Assembly: GCA_033439265.1 (NCBI GenBank)
Contig: JAVTVX010000010.1
Location: 24,913,056 to 24,977,055 of the forward strand
DNA from: Dillenia suffruticosa
Taxonomy: Eukaryota; Streptophyta; Magnoliopsida; Dilleniales; Dilleniaceae
DNA: 64,000 bases
Reading direction: 5' to 3'
This document shows positions 1 to 12,700 of the stretch, in pieces. Positions within the stretch are counted from its first letter, which is position 1. Each line of letters starts with the position of its first letter. Both the position numbers and the translations under genes were made by a program. The notes beneath the pieces are model-generated. The model ran no database searches. It worked only from the letters and a program-made list of their open reading frames with translations, and was not told the DNA's origin.

Positions 1-338
1 GGAGAGCTTGCTCCAGCTTGCCGGGGCGCCTCTTTCTCCCTGTTCTGGGCTGAAATAGATCTAAGTAACATTTTTCATCGAATGAGTTTTAAAATGGAAA
101 GGAGGTACTTTCGCTTGGAGTGAGGGGGACAAGCCTGCTTACGAGGGTGATTTGATGTCTAGCTCCTAAAACCGCGTTGTTACCCTATCCATGTTGATGG
201 TAGAAAATCCCCCCAGAGAGCAGCGGAAAAAGAGAAAATCCCGGTGAGGGTTCGAGCACCCTGTACCACCGGCCAAAGAGAACAGTGGTATAGGTTCGCG
301 GTTTTACCCTCTCTCTCTCTCTCTTGATGGTAACCTGA

Positions 339-369
<31 letters not shown>

Positions 370-714
370 AAATTGCGACTCTGTACCTCATTAAACTCCG
401 ATTGGCAGATGCTAGTTTCGATTGGTCCCTCTCTCTGTATGCAGTCTTACATCACAGTTTGGTGGGACATACAGAGAGATAAGAGAGAGAGTGAGAGTGA
501 GAATCCTCTCCATCGACTGCAAAGAAAGACGTGGGATGGGAGAATTAGTACACTAGAGGTATGGCAAAAACAATTTGTTGCTATATACAAGTGTAGTAGT
601 CGCATTCTGTGGTTCATCTCATACCACTTTCAACATTTTTCTCCCCTAATATATTCTCTTCTCCATTCATTCACTCATCTTTTCACCCTTCCATCTAGAG
701 AGAGGGAGAAAGAA
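1..714 (+). promoter_or_regulatory. 5' flank of the AGL6-like gene, with CT microsatellites
   Basis: No gene is recognisable in this stretch. It holds two (CT)n tracts, at about 309-324 and 340-369, and a GA-rich patch at 480-505. It presumably contains the promoter and 5' leader of the MADS-box gene that starts at 715. An open frame running through it into the MADS-box (from 373) has no family similarity and is a chance extension. No convincing TATA box or CArG box could be fixed. Confidence 0.4.
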
Positions 715-3700
715 ATGGGGAGAGGAAGAGTGGTGTTGAAGAGGATAGAGAACAACATAACTCGTCAAGTTACCTTCTCCAAGCGCAGGAATGGCTTACT
801 AAAGAAAGCTTATGAGCTCTCTGTGTTGTGCGATGCTCAAGTCGCTCTCATCGTCTTCTCTTCCCGAGGCAAGCTCTTCGAGCGCGCAAGCACCGAGTAT
901 CTTCCCAACACCTCTCTCTCTCTCTCTCTCTCTCTCTCCCCCTTCAATTTGTTACTACATTTAATTAATTGGCAAGTCCTTAATTCGAAATGATACCGGA
1001 TTTCGCACCGTGGGGGTCAGAGAGAGAGAGGGGGGGAAGGTTTACGACAGATCTGTTGGATTTTGCTTGAATCGAGGAGGCCGAGAATGGTTAACGAATG
1101 ACCTTGCGACTCGTCTTTTCTTTCTTTTCCATTCTCCTCTCGGAGTCTGTAGCCTTGTGTACGGACTACGATCTTGAGTTTCTCTCTCAACCAACAGAGA
1201 TGAATAGACTGGTGAACCAATCACATAGCGAGGCGTTCTGTTTTCTTTTGCGTTCGCTTTTCACACTCTCTCTCTTCCTCATCTTGATGAAAACAGGCAT
1301 GGCTCCCTTTATCTTGGATCGTGGATGCGTAAACGTAAAGGTTCTTCCACTTCAACGGCCTTTCGATTTTAGGGTTTCTCTCTCTCCCTCGCTCTTCGAT
1401 CCTCGATGGTGGACCCCATCCTCTCACAGTTACTTTTCTAGACCAAGATTCTTTAGTCCATCATTTGTTCAAATCTTTACCGAAAGTAAAGGTCTATCCA
1501 TTCACCCACGTCTACTCTCTCCTCTCTCCCTCTACTTTCTGTCTATCAGCAATGGAACGGTTGTATCCTGAAAAATCCAAATAAAAAAAAATAAATCGTC
1601 TGAAAATCCCTAATGACCTTTGGTTTAGAATCATATTCAGAAAGGATTTTGTATCAGATGCCTGTCTTCCTCTTCTTTTAACTTGCTTTGAAAGTAATAG
1701 TTATGTCTTACATAATCTTAATTTCTTGTTTCCATGGTTTGTAATCAGCTTTGGCAAAATTCTGGAGCGATATAGACAATACTGTTATGGGCAACAAGAA
1801 CACAAGATTGCCATTGAGCATGACAATCAGGTTAGTTTAACAGATTTATCTTTTGTAATGCCAAACTATTTAAATCTAGCCTTTCTTTTCAGGTCACGTA
1901 TCAAGAGATTTTGAGAAGCCAAATATGAATCTTTTCAACGCTCTCAAAGGTTACTGTTACATCAAAATTGAAGTACTTTATGTTATCTTGAAGTTATTTC
2001 TGTCATTTTAAGTACTAATTGATTTCCTTTCAGGCATTTGCTCGATGAAGATCTTGGACCATTAAATGTGAAGGAATTGCAACACATTGAGAAGCAGCTT
2101 GAAGGAGCTCTTTCCCAAACTAGACAAAGGAAGGTATTCTTGTTAATTTTTATTTGAAATTTGTTCTTTGGAAGAGAAGTAACCCTTACAATATGCGTGA
2201 AAATATATGCTCTGGAGGAGTACGGGTCATATGGCCCTTGTAACCAGCAACCGGTTGCTCGATCGAATTAAGTGTGAGAATGAACATATCAGCTGGAAGA
2301 AGAGCACGAGTCCTTGTCAACAATGTGCAACCCTCTTCTTCGGGATAGTTTACTAATTTCCCCGTCGGTGAATGCACAACTACATGGGTTTTCTTTGTTT
2401 TCCTTACGCCTAGTGTCTTACACACTTGGAACATGGTGCTTTCTATCCCAAAATGCTCAAGATAATCTTTCTTCCCAAACTCGGAATCAGTTTTTAATTT
2501 TTTTTTTTTCCAATAAGGTGCATGCCAAAGGTCAACATATTTTCCTAGATCATGTAAACACGCTTTGTGGCCGAGGATGATCTAGCAAATAGGCTAATGA
2601 TATTTGCCTTAATCGGTCAAATTAAGAGCCAATATGTTTGATTGCAACTTGAGATCCTAGAGCATGTCTCTTAAAGAGTCTTTCTTTTTTAAAATTGCTA
2701 GAAGTTGAGACATAATGAGTTTTATTATGTGGTTACGGGGAGCCCCCGAATTTATGTCTCCCCATGAATTATGTGTAATATGATTTGTTTATTTGACGTT
2801 GCTTGCTCCTTGTGGCGGGTTATTTTCATGTAATTTCTTCTTTGCTCGTACTGTCTTGAATACAAATGACCCTCCATTTCATTTTTTGCAGAAATTGTTA
2901 TATGGATTAACACTTTTCAGCTTTTACTTAGTTTGCTTTACTTAACAGAGAATAGCCTTGTCTTAAAATGTTTTTAGCGATGAATTATTGAAATTGTGAG
3001 ATAAGGAATATTCTTTTTTTCCCCTACTAAAGATATGTAGGGTAGACCTATATTAAGAAAGACTTGGATTTCTCTTGAATGATTCTTTCTCATATAAGGC
3101 TTTGGATTCTATAATAGTAGGGCGAATTTGGTTTAAAAAACATGCTTGAATTTTTTAAGAACGGACTCTCTAATCTGTTCCAAAATAAGAATTTGAAATT
3201 GTTCTTTTAGTGTCTATTTTTAATCTTCAACTAAGGATCTTTTCACATAAACTTTTAAAGAGATTATTAAAGATTGAAAAGCCCTTTGGGGTTAATATTG
3301 TAAGTCTCTAAATCTTAGACGAAGCCTTATCCTCTTTTTTTAGTACCTTTTTTAATTAGATGATATTTTTCTAGTAAGTTCTTTTTCTCAAACAATATAT
3401 GAAACTCATTGCTCTTCATCTTCCTTTCAAATTGTCCAACAATTTAAGCCTTTTCCTGTCTATGAATTATATTTCTTGGTGGCTTTTATGCACTCGTCTA
3501 GCTTCCTATTATAAAACCAATAATGATTAGTTCTTGCCGCAAATGCGACAAAATTTCCAATCTTTAAATAGAACGAATTTGATGGTTCAGATTGCTTTTT
3601 TTCCAGTTTTTCCGTTCATTCTTGATTAAATTTTATTGCCATTAATTGTCATTCTATGTTGGAAACCCTTAAATGCAACCATTACATTGACTTTGGGTTT

Positions 3701-5340
3701 TATGACATTGCTTTCTTTTTGATTGATGCAGATAAAGGTTTTGCTAGATCAGATGGAAGAATTACAAGAGAAGGAGAGAATTTTGTTGTTAGTAAGGATG
3801 GCAAAATTTACCCACCAATAAGGATGGTAGCATTTTCCAAATTGATTGAATTTTTGCACAAAAAGAAAAGCTCTTATCTGTGGCTTAATAATTATTATGT
3901 TTTGTGAAGTAACTATAACATTATCTGGAGATGGACAAGACGAAGGGTTTGTGCATGTGGCCTTATGCTTTCAACATGGGTTATTTTATAAATTATGTAC
4001 TGCTATTACCTGCAGGAAGTTCGTCTTGAAGAGCTAAATATTCAGCTTAAGTCTCAGGTTTCATTTTTGTTTCATCAATCTTATTTGTCTCTTGGCTTGA
4101 ATTATGGTTCGACATATTGTGAATATGTTTCCTTGCTATTATGAATGAGCTTGTAATTGTGGCTTTCCATTTAAAACTGATATATTTCAGCTGGAGGAAG
4201 AAAATCTACATAGTGCTACCCGAGGCTTATCCACCCCCATGCTTTGGGTAAATATTTTGAGCTTTCTTGTTATTAAAATTTAAATACATATGACTATCTA
4301 TATTTTCAAGATCATATCATATCATATTCAAGCTTATGAATTTCAAATACTTGTTTTACCAAAATTTTCATTTTAATGGAGAACTTAGAGAATTCCATGT
4401 CATTTTCTTATATACAATATATGTACATGTTTTTTGTCCATTCTTTTCTTATATTTTGGTGAAATTTCCTTTATTGGCCTATAGATCTACTAACTTTCAT
4501 ATTGTTGTTATCTTATTTAAGTATTTAAAAGTATTATTCCCAAAACACCAAATTCCTAAACAAAATTAACTTTGTAATAATATAAGATTCAATAGTACAT
4601 AATTATACATATTTTGAAAGAACAGATTTCAGGAATTTAAACATTTTGAAATTCATAGTGAAATGCTTCTGAAAGTTTCCCGATTCTATTACGTGGAAAC
4701 ACACTGTCTAACTGCTTTAATTTTTTTTTTTTTTTGTTACGTCAAGATTTAATCTCAGGATATAGGCTTTATACATTAAGAAGTACCTTGGCAACAATTT
4801 TGGCCATTTATATGTGCATTATGTGAGACTGCGGGACAGCATGAAAGCTTCACAATAGATTTTCATAAGTTAGAAGTATAGATATATTGTTTTTTTTTTT
4901 AATATTGGTAAGAATCTTATTTATTACCATGAGGGCTTATAAATGGTATGCAAGCAGATGGATGTATGTTTCATTATTGTTGCTTTTTAAGTTGAAGTAA
5001 AGCCATTGTATCTGTAACAATGTTATATTTAACTTAGTTTTGGAGTTTTAAGTTTAATATCTCCACATCGCCCCATGTACAAACATTAAGTTTGCTATAA
5101 CAAATGTTTGCCTGCTGAACTAATAATAATTACCACCTTAATCATGTTTGAGGTTGCCTTGTGAGTGCCAGAAATTCATAAGAAGGGTGAGACATCATTT
5201 TTCCTAACTCCTAAATGGGATATAACCAGATATGCAAATAAGGAACTAATGGATGCAAATTTCGCTCGATGCAGATCTCATCGCCGGGCTGTGGGAGCTC
5301 AGGTGGCATAGGTAACAACCCCCAGGCATGGTTTCATTGA
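715..5340 (+). CDS. AGL6: AGL6-subfamily MIKC MADS-box gene, reading frame disrupted in exon 3
   Basis: MIKC-type floral MADS-box transcription factor, expected to bind CArG boxes in the nucleus as a dimer. Eight exons are visible: 715-896, 1749-1830, 1893-1949, 2034-2133, 3732-3791, 4016-4057, 4191-4247 and 5275-5340. Exon 1 encodes a complete MADS domain ([18 protein letters not shown]..., [20 protein letters not shown]). Exon 4 ([20 protein letters not shown], then LSQTRQRK) is typical of the AGL6 K domain; AP1/FUL and SEP read differently here. Exon sizes match the family (182, 82, 100, 42), with two exceptions. Exon 3 is 57 nt where 62 is usual, so the frame hits TGA at 1926 after about 99 residues, while the following bases still spell [10 protein letters not shown] in the shifted frame. 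Exon 5 appears extended from 42 to 60 nt. The C-terminus (ending NNPQAWFH) is much shorter than in normal AGL6. It is either a pseudogene, a truncating allele or a local sequence error. The subfamily call is fairly sure; function is doubtful. Confidence 0.82.
912..939 (+). repeat. (CT)n microsatellite at the start of MADS-box intron 1
   Basis: A run of about fourteen CT units begins 15 bp after the exon 1 donor of the AGL6-like gene. A GA/poly-G patch follows at 1019-1036. Confidence 0.85.
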
Positions 5341-6149
5341 AGCTAATCACCCAAATAGCCCTTGGCATCTAAGTTGATCCATTGCTGTAACATTTCCTGT
5401 TGTATGTTATTCTTGAGAATTTTCTCTTACCAACCCAGAAAAGTTCTGAGTAAGAATTTATTGCTCAATAAATGCTATACAGTTCTTGGACAAAGCCCCG
5501 AAATGCTTTCACTTTTTGCCATTTTTGCGAAGGGAAATCCATTTCGGTGGATTTCCTGCTAGTCACCTAACATTTTCATTTGTAATTTGGGGAAGGAAAG
5601 TTTGATATGAAGCTAACAGCCATGGCACATTTTTTTAAAACTATTTTCTATTTTTTTGTAAATATAATATATAAAAATATTTATTAATAATTAAGATAAA
5701 TTTCTCATTATCTAAAATTATGAATCACTAGATCTGTATCACAATTTCGAGACTACCATGTAGAATCAATATTCAAAGACCTTTTGCGGTTGGAAAAGGC
5801 AGAAGTCGTCGGGAAAGGACCAGCCTGGGAAGATGAAGCCCGACCCCGTAGAAATTAAATAGCCTGATTTTGCGCCTGACCAAGGCCTCTCTTAGCACAC
5901 CAATGATTAGACTTTTTTTTTTCTTTTACATAAAAATTTTTAAGGAAAAAAAACGATGATATTAATGGAATTTTAATTTATTAGTCCCTTCTTAAAGAAA
6001 ACTGCTTGGACGGGCTGATTTGTGGCGTGCTGGTTCCTTAAATGCCTACAATAGAGTTTTGAATTGAAGAGGGAGAGAAAAAAAAAAAGAAAAAGAAACT
6101 TTAATCACGTGACCTATGTTGAACCTCGAGAAGTCTTCTAATTTATCTA

Positions 6150-6880
6150 GTTTTGATGCGTGTTTTGAAATTCCGACCAAATCGGCCGATCCGATCAGAA
6201 ACTGGACAAGCAACTGGTCCAGATTTTTTAACATGACCAGATTTTGAAAAAATTGATCAAAATCCAAGTTGAACCGGTCAATAAGATTTTTTTTTTCCTT
6301 TTGTTTTCTGTGTAAAAACTTTTGGTGTGTGAACTTAAATCTAGGAATGCAACGAATACTTGAGTAGGGATAACTAACAGCCCACAATGCTTTGTGTTGT
6401 GTACCCACGTGTGTGTGTGTTTTTTTTTTTTTTATCTCATTCTCGGCTCTTCATGTTTTTTTAATGATTTTTCATCTTGGGTCATTTTTTTTTCTTTTTC
6501 TATTCTTATTGGACTTTTCTTTTCTTTTTTATATAAGGACTTTTTTTTATTATTTAAATTAGATTTTGATGCATTCAAACTTATTATTTGTATTAGACTT
6601 TGAATGATATTTCGTATTAAATGATATGTGATATTTAAATGAATGAATTATATTTTATTAATATTATATATTTTGAATATAATTTGATAAAGATTTGTGA
6701 TCAGATATATGGATTTTTTAGATTATTAATATATTATAATTTAAATTTAATTATAACATCATAATGACGTCATTTGATTTTTTCATCGATCGGTTTGACT
6801 CAATGATTTATTGATCATTTGACGGTTTGTATTCAGATTCGAGTTTCAAAAATCTGTTTTAATAGCTAAATATTGTTTAA
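6150..6880. mobile_element. possible degenerate MITE or non-autonomous DNA transposon
   Basis: The left end (ctagttttgatgcgtgtttt, from about 6148) loosely resembles the reverse complement of the right end near 6875, and runs of the CCGGTC/GATCGGTTTG type lie inside each end (about 6170-6300 and 6780-6830). That pattern is common in old plant hAT/Mutator-like MITEs. The ends are too diverged to fix a target-site duplication, and no transposase is present. Confidence 0.3.
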
Positions 6881-7578
6881 TATCTAAATGGGTAAAGAAT
6901 TTCAAGTTTTCAGTTTTCTTTTGTTAAAAGTAAAATAAAATTATTTAATGAGGGTGTTAAATGACATCGTGTAATTGTTGTCACGAGCATGTGGATGTGT
7001 ATTTACTCTCTCACCCCTTGAACAATTGTTGTTTCAAATTATCATGAATTTTGGTTAAGCACCTTATTGACAATTCAAAGAAATTCAGGAAGCGTTTTTT
7101 GATGAATGTCCATGATATAGTTGCTTCTAGAAAAGGCATATATGGTCGTGAATAATGACACGTGGACCAATGGATGTTCAAATTCCGGGACCCGCAGCCT
7201 TATGCACGGGTTTTGACCGTTGTCGGTGCAGGAACTACCTTTTTTATTGTAAACTAATTCAAACTCAATTAAAATATAAAAAAATTTTATGATAAAAGTT
7301 ATTTATAATAATATTTTTAGCCTAAAAAATTAATTTAGGTATAAAGTTATATATTTTCTATTAAAATTTTTTATTTAATAAAGAAATATCCGAAAATTCA
7401 TTTCCATAACCATAAAAAATTAAGCAAAATAATTAACACCAAAAGTTCAATCCTTTTGATATCTGGAGATGGTGTTTTACGTGCATGGGGATTCTTTCCG
7501 GTTCTATCCTAAATTAAGTCCCTCACGGATTTCGCACTGAACCATTGTTCAAAATCCATATATAACCCTTAATTTTTT

Positions 7579-7766
7579 TTGGTACCATGAGTTAATCATT
7601 ATCCTGTATTCAGAATTTCGTCTCGACTAATTTAGATCGACCGTTACAAGATTCATTTTATAGGAGACGAGTCTCCCAACACTGATTTTTTGGTATCAAA
7701 AAAGAATCAAACTCCTGATCTGATTAAAAAACGAAGGTACTCATCTCATTTACGTCAATAAGTGTT
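7579..7766 (-). mobile_element. degenerate SINE, same family as the copy at 36635
   Basis: Read on the minus strand it shows a B-box-like segment (aggagtttgattc), a body with a GGGAGAC block, the conserved segment tcgatctaaattagtcg, then ggtaccaaaaaaaa as the A-rich 3' end. It belongs to a sub-type that shares its 5' part with the copy at 34771. The termini are approximate and no sure target-site duplication was seen. Confidence 0.5.
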
Positions 7767-8668
7767 AATTCTGACCTTAATATTCTTTCAACTTCACCAA
7801 AAAAAAATAATTTGTTTTGTCTTGGGGCATTTAAAATTTTAGAATTAAATTATAATTGAGTTACTCTTGAAACAATTATAATCCTATTCGCAACTTAAAT
7901 TTATTTTTGGCTTAACGTTGGTTGATTAATCAATTAAACAATAATTTTACATAAAAATAATTCATCTCTTTAGGTGTGATTTATTCAATTATTTAAATAA
8001 AATTAATACCCCTTAAGAAAATTTGTATGTTTGTTACTGATTTTATTTAATATTCTATTAAATTTTAAGTTAAAAAATATAATTTCTTGGGAAGCGAAGT
8101 ATTGAGATCCAAAAAATCCATGCGTTTACGGTGAATTTGAGGTATTAGATTCTTTTATGGCAGATTTATGCGATGTCCAGTGGTAGGAAACCTTTTCGGT
8201 TACTTTTGAAATGACTCGATTGAGTTTGTGTCGACCCTCTCATCTGACGCAACTTTATCACACTTAGTTTTATATTATTCAAAAATATCAAAATCTAATC
8301 CACCGTATCTGAACGTGTCAGGTATTTTTGTCCATAAAAAAGAATAAGTGTGCTGATATATTGTTACGAAATTAGATACGTCAGTTCCTCCTGATTTTCA
8401 TAATTTCTACTTCGCTTCCTATGAGGTGTATCGTCAGGGAGATATCTGGAATATGAGTTGTTTTTTAAAATTGATTCTCCTGCTCCCATTTGAAAAAAAT
8501 ATATATTATTATTATCATTATTATTACTTTAAGGTCAATTGATTGCGTAGGGATTATCGAACCTGTTGTTTTGTCTAACAGTAGGCCTAAAGGACTCCAG
8601 AAAGGCCATTGGCCCCCTAATTTTCCTTTTCGGTCAACGGCCCATAACAATATTTGAAAAGTGAAGAT

Positions 8669-8692
8669 AGAGAGAGAGAGAGAGAGAGAGAG
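8669..8692 (+). repeat. (GA)n microsatellite
   Basis: Twelve uninterrupted GA units in intergenic DNA, followed by C-rich and poly-T stretches. Confidence 0.85.
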
Positions 8693-9632
8693 CAACGCCC
8701 CCCACCCCTTTTTTTTTTTTTAAAAAAAACAGAATTTCGTTCTTATCTGCGCTTTTTGATAAAGCTGGCCGGGAAGTCGTAAAGAATATTCAGTGGTATT
8801 TTTTCAACAAGAAGTTTTCTTTAAAGAGACGACAGCAGTTTAAATATCAATTAACATCACCCACACAACCCCACATTGCATATGTTCAATGCGCAGTGAA
8901 TTGGTACTAAAAATCTTAGAGGATTTTTTAATGCAGAAAGAAAATAAGGAAGATTTTTATTTTTCATATTCATTAGTATGATAAAATAGTAAAATTGAAT
9001 AAAGAATAAAAGCACTATTCTAATCAAGCAGAAGTTTTAAATTTTTTCTCTCCTTTTAAAAAAGGTATCGAACATCTCTGATACAGATAATTTATAAGAT
9101 TTTTGTAGATCTAAAAAATAATTAAAATATTTTTATTTTTAAAAAAGACAAGAAATGTATAATAGTTAGTAAATTATATAACTTTCTAAAGAAGATTTGA
9201 TTCTAGGGCCGTTCAGGTCATGAAACCCCCGTAACATGAGTTCAACGAAGGATGGAGTTTTGTCCAACCTTGTCCAACCTTGTACTGGTGGGTATATATT
9301 TTAGTTCAGTTAATTGGTCACTTCGTTTTTTTCTTTTTTTCTGGGAATAATTGGTTGCATTGTTTGTTTTCAATCAAAAAGTTCAAACATGTTCACAAAA
9401 AGCCAAGTAAAGCTGTGAGTAGTCACATTACCACTTAAAGTTGCAAGTGCAAAAAGTGGAATCCCCGATTGGATTACTACTGTAATCAAGAGAAATACCG
9501 AGCGTCTCACACATATTGCAAATTCTTTTATTCCTTATAACTCGAAAATCCTCCCTCTCAAAATCCATCGACCACCTGGAATCAGCCCCTCACTTTCATC
9601 GACACCAAACCCCCTTCTCTGATCTATGCAAA

Positions 9633-9674
9633 CTATATAACAAGACAATACCTCTCTCTCTCTCTCTCTCTCTC
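9633..9674 (+). promoter_or_regulatory. candidate TATA box and CT-rich leader of the fructokinase gene
   Basis: The motif ctatataa (9633-9640) is followed by a (CT)n tract (9652-9674) and then, about 50 bp later, the fructokinase start codon. The spacing suits a plant core promoter with a pyrimidine-rich initiator or leader. This is an inference from position only. Confidence 0.35.
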
Positions 9675-9727
9675 ACGGTTCTTGTTTCATTTCAAATCTC
9701 TCTGTATCAATCTCACACTTACAGAAC

Positions 9728-12700
9728 ATGAGTAATAAATCAATTTCAGGTTCGAGTCTCTGTTCAGTTTCTTTCAATCTCTGTCCTTTTTTTAATTTTG
9801 TTTTTATTGTTAATTAATGATTATACAAATTGGGTTTCTGGGGTTGATTTAATTTTCTGGGTAGATCTTGGACGACCCCATTTTTTGTTTAGTTGGTAAT
9901 ACCTTTTCAGGTCTTTTGTTTTGATTCTTAGATGTTTGTTTGTGGGTCTCTTTCATTACCTTGTACCTTTCTCTGTTTCTGAAACTTAAGTATTTGTTGA
10001 ATTGGATTTAGTTTCTTGCTTACTTTATTTTTTGTGGACTCGTGTCTTTTAGCATGAGTAATTTTCTGAGATTAAAATTGCTGTCTGTTAATTAATTCTT
10101 GTTTTAAGTAAAGTTTGCATGCTGAATCTCTGTTCAGAAACTATGTTCAGAAACTAACTGTATTGGGTTTATGATTGTATAAATATTGAATTTTGTTGAT
10201 TGGATGTAGCTATATCCCAAATCCTATTGAACTCTACATACTGGAAAGAATTCTGGCGATTTTCTGAAATTATCAAAGCATATAATTGGAGGGTCCTGAT
10301 CTTTATGGTATACTGGTGTTCAGCTTGAAATAGGATTGCTGATGTTATGTATAGCGGCCAAGTGTTGTATTTTTGTGTGTGTGTGTGTGTGTGTGTGTTT
10401 ATAAATAAGACCCAAAGCCCATTGGCTGGGTGGACAGATTGATATGGTTGGGAGGTTACCATTGTCTTGTTGGGGTCCTGTGGAGTATGATCTTTAGGTA
10501 GTTGCACTTTGGGATCGAACTTTCTGTATTTCGTAGATGCCAAGAAATTTGTTGAATTACACTAGGCTGTCGCTTGGTTTAATTTTTTATTAATCTCGTG
10601 AATTTTCTTGGATGCAGTTGATGGGAAAGGTCCTAACTTGAAAGAGAATGGCCAGTCGTATAATGAGAGCTCACTTGTTGTCTGCTTTGGGGAAATGTTA
10701 ATCGACTTTGTGCCAACTGTTAATGGAGTTTCACTTGCAGAAGCACCCGCATTTAATAAAGCTGCTGGTGGTGCTCCGGCTAATGTTGCCGTTGGCATAT
10801 CAAGGCTGGGTGGTTCTGCAGCTTTTGTTGGCAAGGTTCAGTTAATCTCTTTCTATCTCCTTATTAGTTCCATTGTATTCCAAGTTTGATGGTAGTTCGA
10901 TATGATTAGTAGCTTTTTCTTATTAAAGATTTTTGGAATAATTATCTGGTAGATGATTAGATTTATATGAACACATAGTAGAACCACTGGAAGACCCAAT
11001 TTCCTTGTTTCTCTTACGATATTGCTTGATGCCTCTTTGATGCTGATGCTGCAGACGGACACTGCTGCCTCGTTTCAGGACTTCCTGATAAGAGGGATCG
11101 CGCGCGTGTCTTCCTCATATAAACTCTCTGAGTTGGCTTAATATGAGCTAAGCATTTGTCTGTACACCCATTTCACAACTCATAAATGATGCTGTTGAAT
11201 ATTCCTGTTCTATTCTAAAAGAAAAGCAATATAATAGAAAATATAAAAGCAAAGTATTAGAGGGCTGACTTCTTTGTTTTGGCCCAATTTGTCTAAGAAT
11301 TAGATATCTGGACCCTAAACCACCTGGAGTGCCACAAATCCTGTGGATATAGCCTCTTGCTTTTTCCCATAAAGAAATAGGGAATTACCAAGTTAAGTCT
11401 CTGGCTTTACTGACCGAAGAACAAGAAGTTTAAACTCTTGCCCACTTGAAGATGGGCAACTGATCTACCCTTGGAGATTAGTTGATTTCATCCATTCAAT
11501 ATACTTCAAATCTGATGCTTTCTATTTCATGGAATGGAATCAAATAATTGAATTTTGAGCATTTTCTTCCAAACCCATTTCTCCATCTTATTCTCTGTGG
11601 TCATTTTGAAATCTCTTATCAGGTAGGCAAGGATGAATTTGGGTTTATGTTGGCCAATATTTTAAAAGAAAACAATGTGGATAACTCAGGTGTCCGGTTT
11701 GACCATAATGCAAGGACTGCACTTGCATTTGTTACTCTCAGAGCTGATGGTGAACGCGAATTTCTGTTTTTCCGCAATCCTAGTGCTGATATGCTCCTTC
11801 ATGAATCCGAACTTGATGTAGACCTCATTAAGAAGGTAACTTCCCATCACCACATGCTTTGGAAAGGATTCTGGAACTATGCTTAGTAGTTTATGATCTT
11901 TCACCAGTGCTAACGTGATTGACAGCTTGCTTGTCCAAAATAAATTATTTATCCAGGGAAAGATATTTCACTATGGTTCAATCAGTTTAATCGAGGAACC
12001 ATGTAGGTCAGCTCATCTTACTGCAATGCGAATTGCCAAAGAGTCTGGAAGCATACTGTCTTATGATCCAAATTTGAGGTTGCCGTTGTGGCCATCAGAA
12101 GAGGCTGCAAGGAAGGGCGTGATGAGCATATGGGACCAAGCAGATATTATTAAGGTACAATATTTTTTCCTCTAGTTTTTGTCTTGGATTTCCCTAACCA
12201 ATTTGCTGTGGATCAATATTCTGTATAATAAAGTAGCTTGAACTGGATTTTGATAAGCCCTCCATTAAATGGCAGATCAGTGAAGATGAAATTAGGTTCC
12301 TGACTGGAGGTGATGATCCTTATGATGATGATGTGGTGTTAACAAAGCTTTTCCATCCTAAGCTAAAGCTTTTAGTAGTAACTGAAGGAGCAGAAGGTTG
12401 CAGATATTACACCCAAGTAAGAAAATCTGTTTCATCTTTCTCTCCTCTTCTATCTTCCTTTATCTTTGAGACGAGGCTTTGAGCCTAGTGGGACAGGAAA
12501 ATATCATAGCACCTGTGCAAGTTTCAAACTTTGCATTGATAATTGTAAGTGGATAAGTAGCACACCTTTTATAGGTTTCAGAGGATGATCGCCTCATCTG
12601 GAGTCTCATCTTAGTCTTTCTTTCTCTTTTGGGTTTTGTTTTATAATTCAGGCAAGGACATTTCTTCAGAGTTACTGTATGGCTGATTGTATGCTTATCA

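Larger units (their letters stand above)
5341..9650. other. intergenic DNA between the AGL6-like gene and fructokinase
   Basis: No supportable protein-coding gene. It is AT-rich and contains a possible degenerate MITE (6150-6880), a degenerate SINE (about 7579-7766), a (GA)n tract (8669-8692) and a short tandem duplication of ttgtccaacc near 9266-9288. The remaining open frames are short and compositionally biased. Confidence 0.6.

Noticed and set aside
373-993. A 206-codon open frame running from upstream DNA through the MADS-box
   Set aside because: Only the part from the ATG at 715 to the donor at 896 is family-like; the rest is promoter, CT repeat and intron.
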